DNA of 64,000 bases from Rhabdophis nuchalis. Lineage: Eukaryota; Chordata; Lepidosauria; Squamata; Natricidae. Position 1 is the first letter of the stretch. Each line of letters begins with the position of its first letter. Made by a program: the position numbers and the translations under genes. The notes under the pieces were generated by a model. That model saw only the letters and a list, made by a program, of their open reading frames with translations, ran no database searches and was not told where the DNA came from. The DNA lies in NCBI GenBank assembly GCA_039707465.1, contig CM077647.1, positions 43,399,110 to 43,463,109 on the forward strand. Reading direction: 5' to 3'. Below are positions 44,539-55,914 of this stretch, in pieces.

Positions 44539-44964
44539 CACTTGAAGTGCCTTCTTTTTTTTTTTTATAAAAAAATAATTATTTTTTAATAAAACAAAAA
44601 TACCAAAAGGAAAAACCATCATTCTACATTGTATCTTTTGGACATGTTGACTGGTTACACATAACTCTTGTGCATTTCTAGAACCATCATTGCTCATAAG
44701 TAATCTCAATTTATAGAATTTAAATCAAAAAAATCATTATATATCTTAATATTATACCAAAATTCTCCTCTAATATTCCATATTTAGTCTATCTTCTTCT
44801 TCAAACAAGTCTTACTTAAACATAACCACATAATGGCATTCATTGTCTATTCCAAAAAATCTCCTCTGGTACTTCATCCTGGAAACGTATTCTGCATAGA
44901 AATCAATTTATGTTATTTCTAGCCCCCCTTTTTTATTAAACAATATCCATTAATAATTCTTAAT

Positions 44965-45340
44965 AATTAACTAAAAATCTTTTACCATTTATATCCAACC
45001 TGATAAACATACATTTATACATACGCATATATGTATATGTTATTTATTATTTCATTGCTCCTTTTATGACTTATTGTTTACTAACTAGTAATTCTTCAAT
45101 AACAATCTAAAGCAATTTAGAGTACTAAAATTCTCCCCTCCATCAACATTCCTATGTAGTTAACTAAAAGTCTTATTGTTTATGTCCAATTCCATACTCA
45201 TGCATACATACATATATACATAGATATATATCATTAAACTATACCATTATCATTAATTACTCTTATTATAGATAATTATTTACTAACTAGGAATCCTTCA
45301 ATGACAATCTAAAACAATCTATGACACACTGAATTTCTAT
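44965..45340. repeat. Two-copy tandem repeat, period about 200 bp
   Basis: Segments about 44965-45135 and 45161-45337 align directly. Each has TAACTAAAA.TCTT, a (CATA)-rich middle, TTTACTAACTAG then TCTTCAATAACAATCTAAAG or CCTTCAATGACAATCTAAAA. The repeat lies in the 3' region of the 2.3-kb retroposon. Confidence 0.75.
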
Positions 45341-45569
45341 TTATTATCATCAAAGGATGGCTAATCTTTAGTTATCAACTTTCATTGCCAGCCAGTGTCT
45401 TTTCAGTAGCGAGGTAAACTTGTCTCTCTTGCCATTTGTGGTTCCAGTGTCTTTTTATTCTTCTTTCCGGGTTTCTTATAAACTTCTTTTCGCACTTTAT
45501 TGTCCTGTATAGCTCTCAAATCATATCGCTGCCCAGTTCCTGTCATTACACATTGTTTGTCTTTAAATA

Positions 45570-45953
45570 TCAGACTATTTCTGGAGAGATTTCTCCTCTT
45601 ACATCCATCTTCAATTCTTTTTTCCCCTCTTTTTCTTGAAAACCAATATGAGGCTCACATTCATCAAATTCTCTTTTCAGAATTTCCTTTTTATCTTCTC
45701 CCACATTTGATCTATTGGTAAGATTCTCTATTATCATATCTTTGCCTTCAACTAAAATGAGTATCTCTTTATCTTCAACATTTTCTTCTTTCTCTTTAGT
45801 TTTTGGAGCCTCAAACTGCTCATACCTTGGTGTAATAGACATAAGTTTATCCAATTTTTTATCGATTCTTCTTCCATATTGTTGCAAAAGATTTAAGATT
45901 CCAGCCAAAGCCTTCTGATTTTCTAAAGTATCCTCTTCTGGATATGGAACCAT
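45570..45953 (-). CDS. Coiled-coil-like protein frame in the 2.3-kb retroposon
   Basis: The frame is 127 codons from ATG at 45953. It begins MVPYPEEDTLENQKALAGIL, NLLQQYGRRIDKKLDKLMSI, then is rich in E and K (TKEKEENVEDKEIL, EGKDMIIENLTN, KKEILKREFDE). The heptad-like N-terminus and charged body would suit the N-terminal part of a LINE ORF1p, but no RRM or zinc knuckle follows. After the stop a further frame reads KEVYKKPGKKNKKTLEPQ, a basic tail, before 45410. It may be a decayed ORF1 with its middle lost. Function not recognised. Confidence 0.45.
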   Translation of the reverse strand: MVPYPEEDTLENQKALAGILNLLQQYGRRIDKKLDKLMSITPRYEQFEAPKTKEKEENVEDKEILILVEGKDMIIENLTNRSNVGEDKKEILKREFDECEPHIGFQEKEGKKELKMDVRGEISPEIV

Positions 45954-46885
45954 GTTGACAAATCAAAAAACGGTAAAACTTGGTTCTCACTGCCACCCTG
46001 GTCTCAGACCTATTTTATCTTTTCATTGGGTTACTTTGAAATACAGTTCCTGTTGTGTTCTCCAAAGGAAAATATTACTGTCAGTTATCAAAGAGCACCT
46101 GTTAAAAACTATCCATGCCCTTGAATCTCTGTGAGCTTTAGTAAACAATTTTCAGCAATCTCCAAGTAAGAAAAATAGATTGTTTCATAAAGACAGCCTC
46201 TGACCTCCCAGTGGCAGTGTTGCAGATTTTCACTTTTTAAAATATCTTTCTTCTTTATTGTTAAAGAGAGTAAAGAGTATAATTCTTGTTGGATTTTAAA
46301 AATAAGTGGTAAGTCATAGGAAGAATTATAAAAATAGTTCCAAAATCAAGAATTTAAGTAACAAAAATTAAAAGGAAAAAGAAATAGTCCAATCAATTTC
46401 AAAGGAAAAAAAATCTTATTACTGACGCTTCAATCCACAATTACAGAAAAAAAAGAAAAAAAAGAAAACCTCCCAGTTCAAAACATATTAGATTAATTCT
46501 GCCGCTTATTTCTTGGTTAAAAGCTTTAGTTTTACTAAAAAAAAAGTTTCTTTAGGCAAAATGTTTCAAAAGAAAAAGAAATACCTTCCTGGTCTCGCAC
46601 TTTCCCTTTCAGCTTCCTTCCTTCCGGAGGTGCCCCGTCTTTGTCAGCCCATAGGGCTGCCTGTTTGCCGCCTTGCAGAAGCTCTTCCCTTGGGTAAAAC
46701 AGGGGTTTTGCGGTACCCCTGCGACCAGCAAGACTTTGTCTTCCTTGTCGCCGTCCCTTCAGGACGGTTTAGGTCCGAATGGACAAAGGGGCAGCAAAAG
46801 GGTCAACGGAGGTCTTAGAGCGCTGACACCCCATGCTGTGAGGACGTGGCGCAAGCTCCTCCCTCTCCACTTGAAGCTCCTTCTT

Positions 46886-47235
46886 GAAGTAATATGGTCA
46901 ACAATATACAAAATATACTGGCACTGGCAACATCTGTACAAGGAAAAAAGAGAAAAGTACAATTATTTAGCAAACACAAACATTTCACTTTTTAAAAATA
47001 AAATCATCATTCATTGAGGAAATCTTGAAGTAAATTTCTCTTAGGGATTAAATATTTATTTACAATAATTTCATTCAAAGCTAACTTAAAGGAACTGAGA
47101 AAAATGCTGTTTGGATTTGAATGGATACTCCAAACAGAGGTTTCAGGGAAAGAGAAATATTAGAAGATTATAGAACTAGGGTGAAATATTAAGATGTTAT
47201 GTCTAATCAAAACAACAGAAATGACATTCTGACTA
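46886..47235. other. AT-rich gap, nothing recognised
   Basis: No supported feature. Confidence 0.35.
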
Positions 47236-47572
47236 CCGATAGTTCATGACTTATGACTATTGATTTAGTGACAAAAATTATTACGGCATGGAAAAAGTGA
47301 CTTATGATTGGTACTCACATGTACAAACAATTACAGCATCCCTATGATCATGGAATCATGATATGGGTGCTTGGCAACCACAGTTGCAGCATCCCAGAGT
47401 CACATGCTCTTGTGATGGTCTTGTGATGTCTCACTTGATGGCTAAAGTGATTCACTCAATGGCCACAAAAAGTCATAAAGTTGGGTGTGATCTCATGGTG
47501 GCTTACTTAAAGCCTGCACCACTTAAAAACAATTTTTCTGGTTCTTTGTGGTTGTACGTTGAGTACTACCTG
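47236..47572 (+). mobile_element. hAT-like repeat, CAGGTAGTCC family
   Basis: It begins CCGATAGTTCATGACTTATG and ends GGTTGTACGTTGAGTACTAC then CTG. It shares GCAGCATCCC, GGTGCTTGGCAACC and GTGATTCACTCAATGG with the copies at 21310 and 42183. Confidence 0.6.
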
Positions 47573-50500
47573 TAGTTATGACTTTTAGCTCATTATGTCT
47601 GTTATTCAAAGTTCAAAGTCAAGATTCTTTCTCATAGCTGAATTAAAGAGCTTTTTTTCCCTTTAAAGTTAAAGGGATATCAACTAATCTCACTGCCAAT
47701 GTAATAGGAGGCTACCAAATGATGCTGTACATAGTTATGGTTCATGGGCAGATTTAAGTCAGAACCTGGTGGATTTTTCTGGCTTTGTTTTTCTCTCCTG
47801 CTACCAGATGTTACCAAACAGTGGGAAAACATTCATTAATCACTTCCCTTAAAATGGGTTAGAAATGGGCTGGGCAAATGAGGAGTTTTGACAGCTGGCT
47901 AGACCATCATGGGACCCTTCTACTGTTTCATGATGCAGCTTTCTCCATACCTGTCAGCAGAAAGTCATGTTCATTTTGAATGCAGGTTTGGCAGAATTCC
48001 AGAAGTGTGCTAAATTTATGTTCAAAGGCATATAACAAGGAATCATTTTTTACTGAAGTTGATTTACGGGACATTATGCATGTCAACTCAGAAGTGTATG
48101 GCCTCTAGTAGAATTAACTCCAAGCAAGCATGTTCAGTATAGCTTTAGTTAACAAAATAATGTTGATAGGGTTGACTTATTTGCCAAACCTTCCAGGTTC
48201 TAGTTCTGCAAAGTATTTTAATATTGATCTTTTCTTCCTGCTCCATCAGCATCAATCTTGTTCAAGTTTAAGATGAAGTTATGCTTCAAGGCTGTCTCAG
48301 GCATTGGGCACAAATCCATATTGTTATAACAGATCTATACATTCTAGAAATTAGTATTAGTCAATCAATTGGTCAAAGGAAATGTAGCAATATTCGGTGG
48401 AATAAATCCCATGTACTATATACTACACAGCTGTCCTCCTATACTGTCTATAAATTTTAAACAGATGAAGAAGTCACCACTCCAGAGTTAAATACTATGC
48501 TTTCTTTACCGAGCCTATTCAAGAAGCCTCATGTTTACACAAAATTAAAGGATCTGGGATAATTTTTTCAGCTGTGAGTTGGATTGAATTTATGTATCCC
48601 AGAACTTTGATTCAAAGCACATCTAAATTTTCAAATGTTCAGGTTTATAGATATGCAGAATGAGGTCCATTAAAGATTTCTGTGCCAAACAAAAGATGCT
48701 GGTTGACTGCTATGAACATTATCAAAATGGATGAAAGAAGCTATACTTTTTCTATGGATAGCCCTCTTTGCAAATAGACTAGGAAATTAAGGTATATATT
48801 TATGTCTATGATTCTCTCCATTCAAGCATATTGTTTTCCTTTCTTTAGGGGTTGCATTTAATTACATCAGGAATATATTTGATTCATGCAAGAAGACTTT
48901 ATTTAAAACACATTCTTTGTGGAATCTCAATGACATTCAGATTCTATTCCTTGTATGGTGGTCTAAGCATCTACCTAATCCATAATGGAGCTGAGAAAAG
49001 CAATGAGGAACAACAGGTGGGGAAAGAACATAGCTAGTTAAAGACATTCATGAGAGATATTTATTTATTAGAATAGTTATGAAATAGAAATAATTATTTT
49101 TCCATCAGAAAACATCCATTACTTTAGGAAACAAATAGACCAAGCAATTAAGCAATGAGGAGAGTGAAGGTCTATATGGAAGTAACCAAAAAAACACTTA
49201 ATATGCACAAAGCACATAGAAATAAGCATCCAAAATGTCTGTTCCACATGGACACTTCTTCATTTTTGCTTTTCCTCCTCATGTTATATATTCTCATTTG
49301 ATCTTTTTCCATTTGTTAAGGCAAATTAGTAGATGAGAAATCCTGACCCAGTTCAAATAGATGTATAAGCTTCATTGGGTTTTTATCATAACTCTTTATC
49401 AACCAATGTATTGTTCCTAACTGCATTTAGTAAGATGTGTATAGCAAAGATAAGTTGCATTTGATGCTATATGGCAATAAGTAAGTTTTTACATTTCTTA
49501 TCAGTTTGCTACATCCATCCAAGTATCTCTGCTCTTTTTGAAATATCAGCTTCTCAATCTCTGGTCTACTACACATGCAATGACACAAATCACTAATTGA
49601 TGTGGGATAATTTTGAGATGACATTCTTTCTTTGCAAGAGATCCTTGCTCAGAATAATATGTATTGCTATGTTAGAAGCCCATTACTATGTAGACAAACA
49701 TAGTTTTGAGGTGGTCAGTCTAACTTTCATTATTGGAGGAATCTCATTCCAAATATTAACCAGCTCCTGCTCTTCTTAACCTTTGACCACATTAAGTCGG
49801 ACAGGTGGTGTCACTTGCTCTAACTAATTTCTGAAATGTAAATCAACAATTTTTAAACAACAACAACAACAGAATATTTCAGCCTTACCAGGTAGAAGAG
49901 ACCGGAAACATAATTTTTGTTTTGTTTTATTGTTATGCTACATTAAAAGAAACTTGCAAATATGAAAATACAGCTCTTCTGTTATCACTTTTACAATGCA
50001 TGAACTTACGGAGAATCCCTCTTGAGTCTCTTACTCCACTCGCTACGCAGCTAGGGGCTAAGCTGTCTCTTTGCCCCATTTCCCACATACTAGTACAAAA
50101 TCAAGCAGTTATCTTTTCCATTAGAAGTTGTAGGAGAGGGTGAGAGATAGAACAAGCATTCATTCTGGATGTACCATTTGTATACCGAAAGGGCTAATGC
50201 AATATAACAAGCTTTAAATTATTTTTTTATTGAGGGCAAAAGATTTGTCAAAGTGTGCCCTGCCTTGTTTCCTTCTGTTCACAATGTCTATAACTTCAAC
50301 AAATGGTGTTCTTGCTCTTTCTGTCTGTTACTCAATCTGTTTGGAAGCTATCCATCATTCTACAGCCAACCATAATATTTGACACTTCCTGACATCACAA
50401 GAGCCACCATCTGTCTATCACTCAAGCCTGGTACTTCTTATTGCTTGGACTGCTCTTTAATCAAGGTTGAAGGGAGAGAGCACTTTATATGAAGCTCTGA

Positions 50501-51048
50501 CTGAGCAAATCTGTGTTTAAACAATTGTGTTTTACGTAGTTTCAAGTGAATGCAGAAGGAAATAAACATTTCCTTTGGAAAATCTTGTACTCTTAATTAA
50601 TCCAAAACTCAAAACTGTCAAACTTTTAGCTAATGAGGTCAGCAAGAAATGGGAGTTGTAGTCAAAGCCACATCATTCTAACTGGTTCTGCATATCTGGA
50701 TTAATGCAAAAAGTACAAACTAAAAGTACAGTATTTCAGTATTCCCCTTACTCTAATCAAAGTGTTCTACCATTTCTTAAAGACTAAAATTTATCTTAAC
50801 TGTTATTTCCTTTTATGCCATTTCATGGACGATTCTCAGTCCAACAAAAGTCACAATTTCCACATGATGGCAATAAGAAATGTGTGACAGAAACTAAACA
50901 GCAACTCCAGCAACCTTAGATCTTAAACCAATGCAGAATTTGAATTAGCCTGGTGTTTGCTTCAGGTAAAGAAGTGCATTTTGTCCCCAGAAAAAAGAAA
51001 GTAGGATATCACATACTTAATAATAACATATAATAACACATACTTAAG
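47573..51048. other. 3.5-kb gap without supported features
   Basis: AT-rich sequence with only short frames lacking recognisable domains. A small (CAA)n run lies at 49856-49872. Confidence 0.35.
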
Positions 51049-51058
51049 CCAGAGCATA

Positions 51059-51418
51059 AAAGTTAAGATAAAGGTTCCCCTTGCACATATGTGCTAGCTA
51101 TTCCCAACTCTAGGGAGCGGTGCTTATCTCCATTTCAAAGCCGAAGAGACAGCGCTGTCTGAAGACATCTCCATGGTCATCTGGCCAGCATGACTAAACG
51201 CCAAAGGCGCACAGAGCGTTGTTACCTTCCCAACAAAGGTGGTTCCTATTTTTCTACTTTTTTAACATGCTTTCAAACTGCTAGGTTGGCAGAAGTGGGA
51301 CAAATAATGGGAGTTCACTCCATTACGCGATACTAGGGATTCAAACCATCGAACTGCCGACCTTTCTGATTGACAAGCTCAGCATCTTAGCCACTGAGCC
51401 ATCACGTTCCTATATAAC
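51059..51418 (-). mobile_element. tRNA-derived SINE with perfect 10-bp target duplication
   Basis: On the minus strand the head carries a Pol III A box-like TGGCTCAGTGGCTAAG and a B box-like GGTTTGAATCC (about 51330-51400), a tRNA-derived promoter. The body follows, and the tail ends AACCTTTATCTTAAC (plus strand GTTAAGATAAAGGTTCCCCT). A target duplication CCAGAGCATA (51049-51058 and 51419-51428) is perfect. An (ACCTTTA)-like tail suggests mobilisation by Bov-B-type LINEs, as described for Sauria SINEs; that link is from memory. Confidence 0.88.
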
Positions 51419-51891
51419 CCAGAGCATACTGAAGTATAATCTCTAATACAGCAACTATCAGTACTTAAAATGAATGAATTGTTTTAAATTCAATCTGTGG
51501 TGCAAAATAGGATTAGCTACCATTAGCATAGGAACCATTCTGCTTGTTACACTGTATTTCTTTGCAGTAAACTTGAGGGTTTTTTGGAGGGGGTCTGCTT
51601 TTAAAAATACATGTTTTAATTCAATTAAGCACTAACACAAATGTGTTAAAGATATGTCCTAGGCTTAATGCAACTATTTTATGTCATCTCCACCCCAAAT
51701 ATAAAGCACATAGTAAAGCATGAGCTTATGGTGTTGGGAATTCTTTATAACCTTATTAGCAACTCCTACGAATCATGTGACCAGATTAGAGGGGAAAATG
51801 GGACAATGCTTCTCAGCTCCTTCTAAGATGCCTTTTCCAGAGAAATGTCCTGGAGGTCTTTTTTAAACATATTTTTCTCCAGATGTGATTA

Positions 51892-52296
51892 CTGTATGTT
51901 TTGGAGTATAACCTTGCTCCATCAAAAAAGAGGCTGAAAATCTGGGTGAGTCTTATACATGGAATACAGCATTTTTTTGCCTTCCAAAATCTCATCCCCT
52001 TCACCAAAATAGCCATGTATAGCCTGAGGCTTTCAGAGTGCTTCTGGGGGCTGTGAAGGGCAGAAATGAGGGGGAAATGGCCATTTTTGCTCAATTTTGC
52101 CCTCACTGTAGAACACTCTACAAGCCTCCTAAAGGCTATTCATGCTCTATTTTTAAAAAAGAAAGGGTCCATTTTCATGAAAAACGAGCCTTTTTGAGAG
52201 GTCTGCAAAGTGCAAAAACTTTTTTTTAATTTGCCTCTTCAAAATCTTGCTGCACCTTATACTCCAGTGCATCTTACACTCCAAAAAAAATATGGG
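51892..52296. mobile_element. Tc1/mariner-like short element
   Basis: The left end ACTGTATGTTTTGGAGTATA and the right end CTTACACTCCAAAAAAAATA then TGGGT are imperfect inverted repeats with TA at both junctions. The interior is non-coding. CTTATAC/TTATACTCC words recur near both ends. Confidence 0.6.
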
Positions 52297-52509
52297 TATT
52301 CTTTTGCAGACTTCGCCTACCACACCACATTTGGTCTCACTGTTTTCTGCTTGAAAAGTTATCCTGTTGATAAGTGCTTTACATAATTTCTTTCCAATCT
52401 TCCCCCAGGTTATAAAATAATAAAATGACTTGTGGCAATATTGCAACTGTGTCATGCTCCCTGTGCTGCCTTGCCATAAAAGATAGTTCCCTCCTGATCA
52501 GAGGCTCAA

Positions 52510-52832
52510 AGCAACTATCACCAAGCCAAGACCACAGAACCAGTAGTAAAAAAATTTGAATCCCACCAGGGGTGGGTTGCTGCTGGTACACATCACGCTT
52601 GCACACGCACCAGTTGCACATTGCTTGAGCATGTGCAGTACATTGTAAATTTTATGTGCATGCACAGAACATGAAAAAAATTGCTAAAAAACATTTCCTG
52701 GTGACTGGGAACCAGTTCAGGGGTGTGGCCACCCTGGGTCACTGTGATTCTGCGACCCAGGCCAAAATACCACTACCACTTCACCCAAACCAGTGCAAAC
52801 TAGTAGCAACCCACATCTGAATCCCACCACTG
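52510..52832 (-). mobile_element. hAT-type fragment (30238 family) holding another hAT
   Basis: The left part (about 52510-52566: ACCACAGAACCAGTAGTAAA then AAAATTTGAATCCCAC) equals the right portion of the 30238-30481 family. The family terminus CACTG (52828-52832) appears only after the inserted element 52567-52819. The rest of this copy is truncated. Confidence 0.65.
52567..52819. mobile_element. 253-bp hAT-type element nested in a hAT end
   Basis: The ends CAGGGGTGGGTTGCTGCTGG and CTAGTAGCAACCCACATCTG are inverted repeats. A perfect 8-bp target duplication AATCCCAC (52559-52566 and 52820-52827) flanks them. No coding frame. Confidence 0.9.
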
Positions 52833-53491
52833 GACCACAACATGATTGAAGTTCTGTCCCTCTTTTAAAGGGATAGGCTTTGATCACAAGCTCACAGCTC
52901 AATTTTGACTTTTTGTGATAGCCCCACATTAAACATATCTATTATGTTTAATGATATTATGATGTTAATTTTATTGCATTATTCTTATGTTAGTCCCAAA
53001 AAGTCCCAAAATTTGCTAAGCTAAAGTTAAGAAACTGCTTTACCTATTATCTGAAAGTATATAGCTTTCAACAATATCTAAAATGTGGCATTGTTACGCC
53101 AAACTGTACTTTATTTATACCCACAAAAATTAGATTACAAAAGCACTATTAATTTTTAGAAATAATGGACATTGACATTTTCAAGACTGAAAGCAGGAAC
53201 TGTAGAATGATTAGCCCTGATAAATATAAAATTATTTATGATTGGTTGGAACCAACATGTGATGGAAGATTTTATATTCCGATTCTTTTCCCATTTTTAA
53301 GACAAAACTCAGTTACTTACAGTTGATTTAGTGAGGGAACATAAAATAACAACGTCTAAGCCAAGGAATAGCAATATCTGTGGTGTATGTTCAAAAAAAT
53401 CAAAGGACATCCATTACAGCGTAAGTGAAGCTCCTCCATATAAAAACATAAAACAGAGATTTAATTGCAATAATCATCTTGATTTCATAAG
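52833..53491. other. AT-rich gap, nothing recognised
   Basis: No supported feature. Confidence 0.35.
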
Positions 53492-53499
53492 ATATAGAC

Positions 53500-53977
53500 C
53501 AGTGATGGCAAATGTTCTTCTGATTGGGTACGAAAAGGGCATGTGTGCACAACAATGTGTGTGTGCATGCCTACACCTATAATGCAATACCTTTCCCCCT
53601 GCACATGTGTGCATAACTCCTCCGTCCCCCCATCCCTCCCACCCCCGTGCATGCACACAGGCCTCACTGAAGCCTCCGGACTTCTGGTTTGTCTGTGGGG
53701 TGTTTTTTGCTCTCCCCAGGTTTTAGGAGGCTTTCCTGAAGCCTGGTGAGGGGAAAAAATGACCCAATAGGCAAAATGGAAGTTCATTTCCAAATTTCTG
53801 GCTCCAGAGGCTTTCCTGAAGTTTGGGGAGGGTGAAAATGGCTTCCCCCACCCTCCGGAAGGCTGAAAATTAGCTGACCAGGACACAGATGCGTGCTGGA
53901 GCTGACATAGGGCAATGCTTCGTGTTCCCTCCGGTATGGCTCCATGTTCCATCTGTGCCATAGGTTTGCCATCACGG
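53500..53977. mobile_element. 478-bp hAT-type element
   Basis: The ends CAGTGATGGCAAAT and AGGTTTGCCATCACGG are inverted repeats. A perfect 8-bp target duplication ATATAGAC (53492-53499 and 53978-53985) flanks them. Internally GGCTTTCCTGAAG recurs (about 53730 and 53809). It is non-coding and related by its ends to 2170-5127. Confidence 0.9.
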
Positions 53978-54202
53978 ATATAGACCAACTGAAGAAAAGT
54001 GTAATTTAGGCATATTGACATTTTCAAAAATGTCACTAAAAAAAGCCATGATATATTGACTACACAATTCCTTTATTTAATCACTAGCTGTACCCAGCTG
54101 TGCATTGCTGTGGCTTAGTCTGGTTAAATGGCCAACCAATCTGTGTGTAGATCTACCCCTGCACACACAAACACGTACACACAACCACTGTATAACCCCC
54201 AA

Positions 54203-54356
54203 CCTACCTATCTACTGTATTTCTTCTTCTGTCCTTCTACCTACCTACTTACCTACCTACCTACTGTATTTCCCCCCCTCTCTCTATCCCTCTACCTACC
54301 TACCTACCTACCATATTTTTCCCTATCTCTCTCTATCCCTCTACCTACCTACCAAC
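54203..54356. repeat. (CTAC)n-rich microsatellite cluster
   Basis: Three CTAC/TACC runs are separated by TGTATTTCC or CATATTTTTCC and CTCTCTATCC. Together they form a higher-order unit of about 55-60 bp. Confidence 0.8.
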
Positions 54357-54573
54357 CATGCAGCCTCCTGGGACCAAAAATAGGCCATATTGGAGTGTGC
54401 CACCCACCCCCATGCCTAGTTTTGGGCCTAGAAGGTGTCCATGCAGCCTCCTGGGACCAAAAATGGGCCACCTGGGAGTGTGCCACCCTCGTGCCTTGTT
54501 TTGGGCCCAGTAGGCCTCCATACAGCCTCCTGGGACCAAAAATGGGCCACATGGGAGTGTGCCATGTGTGAGG
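54357..54573. repeat. Three-copy tandem repeat, about 80-83 bp
   Basis: Units start at 54357, 54440 and 54519 with CATGCAGCCTCCTGGGACCA or close variants, followed by AAAATGGGCCAC and GGGAGTGTGCCA. The third copy is truncated at 54573. Confidence 0.9.
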
Positions 54574-55151
54574 GAACATTGGAGGCTTAGTCGGTTGCTG
54601 AGGAAACGACTGTTGGAAATGTGATGTTGAAAGCGCGGGGGAATGGCATGTGCGTGATGCAGCATAACAAGCAGCTGGGTGGGAGGAGCTTAAGGTGAAA
54701 ACCTCAGAAGTGCGGACCTTTTACATTTGTGCTGCTTGCACATGACCCAGGTGTTCCAGCCACACAAACTGTATGTATGATTGCTTCGGAAGTTCTTGGG
54801 AACATTGTGTAAAAATTTGGTGCCAATCGGTGCAGTACTTTCTGAGATAGCAGCTTTGCACAAACTATTTTAAATTTTTATGTATATAGATTTTCAAAAC
54901 TGAATTGTATATAATTAGATGGTATGTGAAATAGGAATTAATCCCTATATCAAACTGCAGCATCTACATATAGCTTTTGTGATTCCTGGTTGTAATTGCT
55001 TGAAACTGTAATTTCATAGTGTGTCAGGCCAACAAGGTAACCAAAGTGTTATCAATACTATGTCCTAGCTGAAATCTCAGCAGAAAAGAGTCCAGAGAAT
55101 CTATGTAATCCAAACTTATCTGTAGCTACTGATCAAAGTAATGTTTGGTTC

Positions 55152-55358
55152 AGTGGTGGGTTTCAAATTTTTTAGAACCTATTCTGTAGGTGTGGCCTGT
55201 TTTGTGGGAGTGGCTTGGCAGTCATGTGACCAGGTGGGAGTGGCTTGGTGGTCGTGTGACCAGGTGGGTGTGGCCAACTTGGAAAATGTGGTGAAACTCA
55301 CTTAACAACGCACTTGCTTCGCAACCAAAATTTTGGCCTCAATTGTGGTCATAAGTTT
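55152..55358 (+). mobile_element. hAT-like fragment related to the right part of 27684
   Basis: It begins CAGTGGTGGGTTTCAAATTT and then reads GTGGGAGTGGCTTGG, GTCATGTGACCAGGTGGG (duplicated 34 bp apart), GTGAAACTCACTTAACAACG and ATTGTGGTCATAAG. The same order in reverse is at 28516-28738. The right terminus is not visible; a CT tract follows. Confidence 0.6.
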
Positions 55359-55605
55359 GCTCTTTCTTTCTTTCTTTCTTTCCTTCCTTCCATCTCTCTC
55401 TCTATTCCTTTTTCTTTCTTTCTTTTGTCTCTGTCCCACTTTCTTTTTTCTTTTTTTCTTCCTTTCTCTTTCCTTCTTTCTTTCTCTTTCTTTTTTCTCA
55501 TTCTCCCTCCATTCCTTCCTTCCTTCTTTCCTTCCTGCCTTTCTTGTGTGTATCTCTCCCCCTTCCTCTCTTATTTTCTCTCTTTTTCTCTCTCACACAC
55601 ACACA
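55359..55605. repeat. (CTTT)/(CT)-rich low-complexity tract
   Basis: About 250 bp of CTTT, TTCC and CTCT repeats, ending in a short CA run (55593-55605). Confidence 0.85.
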
Positions 55606-55657
55606 TCCCTTCCAATTATATTCGTAGATATATTCTATGAACTAAAACCAATAAATC

Positions 55658-55780
55658 CTACTGTATTTCCACGAAAATAATACCCTGTCTTATTTTTTTG
55701 GGGGTGTTATTTTAGGGAAGTTTTACTATTTTGGGGCACAACTTGCAGGTGGCAGGTGGGAAGGGGGAGACACAAGAGAA
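55658..55780. mobile_element. Partial Tc1/mariner-like element
   Basis: TACTGTATTTCCACGAAAAT and AATACCCTGTCTTATTTTTT match the left end of the element at 31373. The other terminus was not found. Confidence 0.45.
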
Positions 55781-55914
55781 CATTTAGGCTTAGTGAATGT
55801 GGACTTTGGCTAAGTTTCAAGTTGTTTGTAATAGTCCCCCCTTAGTAAAATTATACAATATAGATTAGGTAGCACAGTTGGCTGAGAAACCACAACCAGA
55901 GTATTTGTTAATGG

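Larger units (their letters stand above)
44557..46867 (-). mobile_element. 2.3-kb LINE-like retroposon with 18-bp target duplication
   Basis: The minus-strand element has a GC-richer 5' leader (46867 to about 46590), an A-rich stretch, a short protein frame (45953-45570), a long AT-rich 3' region and an A tail at 44557-44566. It is flanked by CACTTGAAGTGCCTTCTT (44539-44556) and CACTTGAAGCTCCTTCTT (46868-46885), 16 of 18 identical, which marks both ends of a retroposed insert. No RT or endonuclease is present, so it looks non-autonomous. The 5' leader style resembles an L1 promoter region; the family is not recognised. Confidence 0.75.
54085..54890 (+). mobile_element. Interspersed repeat with TAGCTGTACCC start, family unsure
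   Basis: It starts ACTAGCTGTACCCAGCTGTG, CATTGCTGTGGCTTAGTCTG, and ends TTTGCACAAACTATTTTAAA then TTTTTATGTATATAGAT. I recognise this start and the ATATAGAT end as a widespread interspersed repeat in reptile and other animal genomes but cannot name its class. It contains a CTAC-type microsatellite (54203-54356) and a three-copy tandem repeat (54357-54573). Confidence 0.5.

Noticed and set aside
53485..54036. A 183-codon minus-strand frame
   Set aside because: It spans the whole hAT element 53500-53977 and both target duplications, so it cannot be a conserved gene; no domain was seen.
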